NCBI GenBank assembly: GCA_018241165.1
Contig: JAFEEK010000033.1
Location: 1 to 9,498 of the forward strand
Origin: Pseudomonadota bacterium
GTDB taxonomy: Bacteria; Pseudomonadota; Gammaproteobacteria; Xanthomonadales; Rhodanobacteraceae
DNA: 9,498 bases
Direction of reading: 5' to 3'
The notes under the pieces were generated by a model. That model did not search any database and was not told where the DNA came from. It was given only the letters and a program-made list of their open reading frames with translations. Of the stretch, positions 6,197-9,498 are shown one piece after another (position 1 is the stretch's first letter; every line of letters begins with the position of its first letter). The translations under genes and the position numbers were made by a program.

Positions 6197-7161
6197 GCGA
6201 AATGTTCCCAGCCCGCGTGCGGCAATGCCAGCGGATTGCCGCTTGCATCGCGCACCTGCACGCCCGCGCCATCGACGACACGACCGATGCGCGTCGCCGC
6301 GCAACCGCTATCCGCGAGTTCGCGCTGCAGTGTGGGCGCAATCGCATCGGGCGCGGTGAAGCACAATTCGTAGTCGTCGCCGCCGGCGAGCTGGAACGCG
6401 CGGCGATCCTCGGCGGCAAACGCCGCGCCCAATGCGGGCGATGCAGGCAAGGTGTCTGCGTCGATTTCCGCGCCGACGCCACTCGCGGCGCAAATGTGGC
6501 CAAGATCGGCGACGAGGCCATCGGATACGTCGATGCACGATGTTGCGCGACCGCGCAGGATCAGGCCTTGCGCGATGCGCGGGATCGGACGATGCAGGCG
6601 CACCAGCAGTTGCCCCTTTCCGCCTTCGGCACCTTCCCCCGCGAGCGGGGGAAGGAAAAGCTTTAATCCCGCCGCCGCATCGCCCAGCGTGCCAGTCGCG
6701 TACACACCGTCGCCAACCTGCGCGCCGGCGCGCGTGAGCGCAGCGCCCGGCGGCACGAAGCCGTGAACCGTCACCGTGATCGACAAGGGCCCCTGCGTGG
6801 TATCGCCACCGACCAGGGCGACGCGATGTTTGCGCGCGAGCTGCGCAAAGCCGTCGGCGAACTCGTCCACCCAGCGCGCATCGGCGCTCGGCAAGGTCAG
6901 CGCGAGCGTGGCCCAGGCCGGTTCCGCGCCCATCGCGGCGAGGTCGGAAAGGTTCACGGCGAGCGCCTTCCAGCCGATGTCGCTTGGCCGCGTATCCGCC
7001 AGAAAATGCACGCCGCAAACCAGCGTGTCGGTGCTGACTGCGAGCAGGTTTCCGGATGGAACCGCGAGCAGCGCCGCGTCGTCGCCGATGCCAAGGCGCA
7101 CGTCATCGCGCACCACGGCGCAGCGCGAACGGATCGATTCGATGAGCGCGAACTCGGCCAC
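6193..7161 (-). CDS. thiL: Thiamine-monophosphate kinase
   Basis: A 322-residue, full-length member of the PurM/AIR-synthase-like kinases. EFALIESIRSR (3-13) is the family N-terminus. GIGDDAA (24-30), STDTLVCGVHF (43-53), GWKALAVNLSDLAAMG (63-78), VGGDTTQGP (117-125), CIDVSDGLVADLGH (209-222) and QLAGGDDYEL (257-266) supply the Mg-ATP and substrate sites. It phosphorylates thiamine monophosphate to thiamine diphosphate in the cytoplasm. The GTG at 7161 follows the nusB stop by one base and puts the conserved EF.LI segment at the correct place; longer reading would run into nusB. Residues about 169-183 (LPPLAGEGAEGGKG) are encoded by a palindromic repeat and sit in a loop between the AAGL helix and RPIPRI, where homologues vary in length. 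Confidence 0.94.
   Translation of the reverse strand: MAEFALIESIRSRCAVVRDDVRLGIGDDAALLAVPSGNLLAVSTDTLVCGVHFLADTRPSDIGWKALAVNLSDLAAMGAEPAWATLALTLPSADARWVDEFADGFAQLARKHRVALVGGDTTQGPLSITVTVHGFVPPGAALTRAGAQVGDGVYATGTLGDAAAGLKLFLPPLAGEGAEGGKGQLLVRLHRPIPRIAQGLILRGRATSCIDVSDGLVADLGHICAASGVGAEIDADTLPASPALGAAFAAEDRRAFQLAGGDDYELCFTAPDAIAPTLQRELADSGCAATRIGRVVDGAGVQVRDASGNPLALPHAGWEHFA
6632..6655. repeat. Palindromic repeat embedded in frame in thiL
   Basis: CCTTCCCCCGC (6632-6642) and GCGGGGGAAGG (6645-6655) are perfect 11-base inverted repeats around a 2-base loop. A short GCC-TTC-GGC hairpin lies beside it at 6622-6630. The composition and the translated LPPLAGEG string resemble the dispersed intergenic palindromes (REP-like) common in GC-rich proteobacteria. 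Confidence 0.65.
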
Positions 7162-7162
7162 G

Positions 7163-7624
7163 TCAGGCGCGCGTGGACCCGGCCTCCGTCGCGCGCCATT
7201 GGCGCGCGGCCTTGTCGAGCACGCCGTTGACATAGGTATGGCCATGCTCGGCGCCGAAGCGCTTGGCGACTTCCACGGCCTCGTTGAGGATCACGCGGTA
7301 CGGCACGTCGGGACGATGCCGCAGCTCGTACGCAGCGATGCGCAGGATCGCACGCTCGAGCGGATCGACCTGGGCGATGTCGCGATCGAGCCACGGCGCG
7401 ATCGACGCATCGAGTTCGGCGCAATGCGTGTCCACGCCGCGCAGCAGATCCTCGAAATACGCGATGTCGGCGATTTCCATATCCTGTTCGTGGCGGAATT
7501 CCTCGATGACCACCGCCATCGGATTGCCGCCGATCTGCCAGGCGTACACCGCCTGCGCAGCGCGGCGACGCGCGCGCGAACGCGCGACGAGATCGATGCC
7601 ATCGGGACGCGGTTGTTGGTTCAT
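7163..7624 (-). CDS. nusB: Transcription antitermination factor NusB
   Basis: A 153-residue all-helical protein with the NusB signature. It begins with an arginine-rich helix ARSRARRRAAQAVYAWQ (14-30), the surface that binds boxA RNA, followed by PLERAILRIAAYEL (88-101) and VPYRVILNEAVEVAKRFG (107-124), then YVNGVLDKAAR (131-141). With NusE (S10) it binds boxA RNA to prevent premature termination in rRNA operons. ATG 7624 lies 9 bases after the ribH stop and has no Shine-Dalgarno; a TAAACT hexamer six bases upstream suggests an internal leaderless start in addition to read-through from ribH. The stop is one base before the thiL GTG. The ribH-nusB-thiL order is conserved in many proteobacteria. 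Confidence 0.95.
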   Translation of the reverse strand: MNQQPRPDGIDLVARSRARRRAAQAVYAWQIGGNPMAVVIEEFRHEQDMEIADIAYFEDLLRGVDTHCAELDASIAPWLDRDIAQVDPLERAILRIAAYELRHRPDVPYRVILNEAVEVAKRFGAEHGHTYVNGVLDKAARQWRATEAGSTRA

Positions 7625-7630
7625 AGTGCC

Positions 7631-7636
7631 AGTTTA
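7631..7636 (-). promoter_or_regulatory. Candidate leaderless -10 element for nusB, fused to the ribH stop
   Basis: TAAACT on the minus strand ends six bases before ATG 7624, and its TAA is the ribH stop codon. The local sequence GTAAACTGGC is identical to that before the FAD oxidase gene. No clear -35 is seen at the normal distance. Confidence 0.4.
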
Positions 7637-8101
7637 CCCGAGCTTGGCCATCAAATCGGCCATCTCGATGGCGGCGAGAGCGACTTCCGCGCCTTTGTTG
7701 CCGCGTGCGCCGCCGGCGCGCGCCTGCGCGTCCTCATGGCGTTCGACCGCAAGCACGCCATTGAGCACGGGTACGCCGCACTCCAGCGCCACCCGCATCA
7801 AACCGGCCGCGCACTCATCGGCGACGTGTTCGTAATGGCGCGTGTCGCCGCGCACCACGCAGCCCAAAGCAACGATGGCCGCGTGCCTGCCTGCGTCCGC
7901 CAGCCGGGCCGCGGCCTGCGGAATTTCCCAGGCACCGGGTACGCGGATAAGGTCGATTGCCGCGTCGGCGACGCCAAGTTCGGCGAACGCGCGACGCGCG
8001 CCATCGACCAGCGCATCGACGATGCGCGGGTTCCAGCGACTGGCGACGATGGCGAAGCGCGCGTGCGGATCGACGCGCAGTTCACCGGCGAATTCCGGCA
8101 C
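7634..8101 (-). CDS. ribH: 6,7-dimethyl-8-ribityllumazine synthase
   Basis: A 155-residue protein, normal for the family. [16 protein letters not shown] (16-31) with Trp23 at the aromatic substrate-stacking position, VPGAWEIP (54-61) and [14 protein letters not shown] (80-93, His89 catalytic) are all present. The end [18 protein letters not shown] and GNKGAEVA (114-141) is the usual phosphate-site region. It condenses 5-amino-6-ribitylamino-uracil with 3,4-dihydroxy-2-butanone 4-phosphate in the penultimate step of riboflavin synthesis and normally forms pentameric or icosahedral assemblies. GTG 8101 was chosen because AGGAGA stands 5 bases upstream and the longer frame runs antisense-like through the FkbM gene. 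The rest of the riboflavin genes are not in the window. Confidence 0.95.
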   Translation of the reverse strand: MPEFAGELRVDPHARFAIVASRWNPRIVDALVDGARRAFAELGVADAAIDLIRVPGAWEIPQAAARLADAGRHAAIVALGCVVRGDTRHYEHVADECAAGLMRVALECGVPVLNGVLAVERHEDAQARAGGARGNKGAEVALAAIEMADLMAKLG

Positions 8102-8106
8102 GGATG

Positions 8107-8112
8107 TCTCCT
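8107..8112 (-). promoter_or_regulatory. Ribosome binding site of ribH
   Basis: AGGAGA on the minus strand, 5 bases before GTG 8101. It fixes the GTG as the start, with the same site and spacing as the decarboxylase gene. Confidence 0.75.
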
Positions 8113-8135
8113 GTTCACGGCGGCGCAGCGCGCGT

Positions 8136-8141
8136 AGTCTA
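8136..8141 (-). promoter_or_regulatory. Candidate -10 element for the ribH-nusB-thiL-pgpA block, overlapping the FkbM gene stop
   Basis: TAGACT on the minus strand, whose TAG is the stop of the methyltransferase gene. It would give a leader of about 28 bases containing the ribH ribosome binding site. No strong -35 is seen, so support rests on position and on likeness to the TAAACT elements elsewhere in the window. Confidence 0.3.
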
Positions 8142-9014
8142 CCCGAGCCGGCCTTCCCGGAACCGCGCCAGCCACGCGTTTTCCGCCGCATCGCCGAAAA
8201 CCGCGAATACGTCGCAGGAAGCGTCGATCTGGCCGCGGCGGGTTTGCCCGAGTTCGGCGGACAGCGCATCCAACCCGTCGCGCAGTGGATGCAGCTGGTG
8301 CAATTCGAGAAAGCCGTTGCGCAGCGCGATCGCGAACACGCGCGCGTCCAGCGCAGCCAGTTGCGCGACATAGCGGTCGAGGGACACGCCGGCGAGTTCC
8401 AGCAGGCCGGGCGCAAATTCCATCATGCAACCCAGGCGATCGCGGTTGGCGGACAACGTAGCAGCCATGCCGGCGAGAATGCGCGATTCGGCGCCCTGCG
8501 TGTCGATCTTGATGAAATCGAGCGACGCGCCATCCAGTGCCGTGTCCAGATCGATGGATTCGACCGCGACGCGTGCGCGTCCCGGCGTCGGCGCGAGGCG
8601 ATGATCGCCGGCATTGTCCGCGCTCAGATGCAGGAATTCGTTGCCGCGCGCTTGCGTCAGGGCGAGCGGCCGCGCTTGCACATTGCCGCAATCGTTGAGC
8701 AGCAGATTGGCCAGCAGCATGCGGAAGTTGGCCGGTTCCGGCTCGAACGCGATGACGCTGCCGGTTGCGCCGACCAGATGCGAAAACAGAACGCTGTAGT
8801 AGCCGACGTGCGCACCGGCATCGACCACGCGCATGCCCGGACGCAGCAGGCGCTGGCACAGCGCGGTTTCCGCCGCTTCCCACAAACCATGGGTGCGAAT
8901 GCTTGGCGCAATGATGGAATCGGCTTGAGTTTCCAGCGCCAGCACGAACGGCGGCACGTTTGGCGCACGCACTTGCAACAACTCCAGCCGCCGCGCAACC
9001 GGCGCCACGCTCAC
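8139..9014 (-). CDS. FkbM family methyltransferase
   Basis: A 291-residue protein with a Rossmann-type SAM-dependent methyltransferase core. Motif I is [12 protein letters not shown] (63-74), the acidic loop after strand 2 is [10 protein letters not shown] (88-97), and [11 protein letters not shown] (166-176) is the hallmark FkbM segment. The last 20 residues (CDVFAVFG) also fit the family. FkbM enzymes O-methylate sugars, polyketides or other surface/secreted products; the acceptor is unknown here. GTG 9014 shares four bases with the stop of the upstream glycosyltransferase (GTGA), so the two are translationally coupled and probably act in the same glycan pathway, which favours a sugar acceptor. 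Extending the frame upstream would overlap the glycosyltransferase and has no family support. Confidence 0.88.
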   Translation of the reverse strand: MSVAPVARRLELLQVRAPNVPPFVLALETQADSIIAPSIRTHGLWEAAETALCQRLLRPGMRVVDAGAHVGYYSVLFSHLVGATGSVIAFEPEPANFRMLLANLLLNDCGNVQARPLALTQARGNEFLHLSADNAGDHRLAPTPGRARVAVESIDLDTALDGASLDFIKIDTQGAESRILAGMAATLSANRDRLGCMMEFAPGLLELAGVSLDRYVAQLAALDARVFAIALRNGFLELHQLHPLRDGLDALSAELGQTRRGQIDASCDVFAVFGDAAENAWLARFREGRLG

Positions 9015-9498
9015 GCCTCCATCATCCCGGAATGGCGGGTGACGATGGTCGGATCCAGGTACACGGGAAAGCCCAATCGCCGCAACTCGCGACAGACCCA
9101 GAAATCTTCCGACAGGTATTCGTCGCCGACCACGCCGGTGCGGAAAATGTCGCACTGCACGGGCGCCTGCAAGTCGACGCCGCGCAAATGGTAGCCGCGC
9201 GAATACACGCGACCATCGCGGTGCGCGTCCGCGACCAGCGCATCGACCGCGGCGCGCGAAAACAGCAGCGCCGCCGTGCCGATGCGCTCGACGATGTAAT
9301 GCGGCCCGTCCTCGCCGTACAGCGCACCGACGTTGAAGATGCGCCCGCCGGCATCGTTGCGGCCCTTGAGCGCGACCGCCGCGCCGATGACGTCGCGGCC
9401 GCTCGCCAGCATCCGGCGCAAGCCGAGCGGCGGCAGCAACACGTCGGCATCCAGGAACAGCAGGTGGGAAAAATCCGCACGCGCGTGGAATTCGGAAA
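9011..9498 (-). CDS. Glycosyltransferase, C-terminal part (5' end outside window)
   Basis: About 162 C-terminal residues are present; the frame is open to the right edge, so the start is missing. HLLFLDADVLLPP near the beginning of the visible part carries the DxD motif that binds the metal and nucleotide-sugar phosphates in GT-A enzymes. Downstream, GDEYLSEDFWVCRELRRLGF followed by YLDPTIVTRHSG is the acidic SEDF acceptor/catalytic segment and terminal histidine typical of GT2-like and ANP1-like transferases. The sugar donor and acceptor cannot be told. It is coupled to the FkbM methyltransferase through a 4-base overlap, suggesting a surface-glycan or exopolysaccharide gene group continuing to the right. 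Confidence 0.82.
   Translation of the reverse strand, partial: SEFHARADFSHLLFLDADVLLPPLGLRRMLASGRDVIGAAVALKGRNDAGGRIFNVGALYGEDGPHYIVERIGTAALLFSRAAVDALVADAHRDGRVYSRGYHLRGVDLQAPVQCDIFRTGVVGDEYLSEDFWVCRELRRLGFPVYLDPTIVTRHSGMMEA

Noticed and set aside
6776..8137. 453-codon plus-strand open frame opposite thiL, nusB and ribH
   Set aside because: It crosses the boundaries of three well-supported minus-strand genes and has antisense-type composition.
7798..8883. 361-codon minus-strand frame overlapping the FkbM gene and ribH
   Set aside because: It is in a different frame from both, is Arg-rich, and carries no family signature.
7842..9194. 450-codon plus-strand open frame opposite ribH, the FkbM gene and the glycosyltransferase
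   Set aside because: It has no recognisable motif and spans three real genes on the other strand.

Overview
This is a high-GC window with dense, tightly packed genes. Its gene content points to a gammaproteobacterium, most likely Xanthomonadales (Lysobacteraceae/Rhodanobacteraceae type). The reasons are the lpoA-yraN-dolP order, the ribH-nusB-thiL-pgpA order, an IPTL-CTERM surface protein, frequent GTG starts, and -10 hexamers lying six bases upstream of start codons. The lineage is inferred from gene content and protein style; no rRNA or tRNA is present to confirm it.

Left part, plus strand (1-4864). The window opens inside lpoA (outer-membrane activator of penicillin-binding proteins). It is followed by yraN (UPF0102 nuclease-fold protein) and dolP (two-BON-domain outer-membrane lipoprotein), all coupled or nearly so. 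Enterobacteria have the same cluster with diaA between yraN and dolP; diaA is absent here. Next comes a 471-residue secreted beta-helix protein with a CSLREA-like start, a choice-of-anchor-Q-like end and a C-terminal IPTL-CTERM sorting tail. An FAD-linked GlcD/D-lactate-dehydrogenase-type oxidase follows, overlapping by 4 bases a uracil-DNA-glycosylase-superfamily gene that keeps four cysteines spaced as in the iron-sulfur family 4 enzymes.

Right part, minus strand (4874-9498). Reading from the right edge, a glycosyltransferase (cut by the window edge) overlaps an FkbM-type methyltransferase by 4 bases. Then comes the housekeeping block ribH (riboflavin), nusB (antitermination), thiL (thiamine) and pgpA (phosphatidylglycerol), with gaps or overlaps under 10 bases. 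It is followed after 97 bases by an acetoacetate-decarboxylase-family gene that keeps all the known catalytic residues. The two halves converge at 4865-4873, a gap of 9 bases.

No mobile element, CRISPR array, tRNA, rRNA or novel multi-gene system is evident. Points worth a second look are: (i) the same GTAAACTGGC sequence six or seven bases ahead of two ATG codons, suggesting leaderless or very short-leader transcripts; (ii) -10-like hexamers fused to the stop codons of the FkbM and ribH genes; (iii) a near-perfect palindromic repeat embedded in frame inside thiL; (iv) the beta-helix IPTL-CTERM protein with five 30-residue repeats and a proline-rich insert; (v) the oxidase/UDG gene coupling; (vi) the catalytically complete decarboxylase. 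There is no gene-free stretch over 300 bases. The longest are 1377-1468 and 5612-5704.
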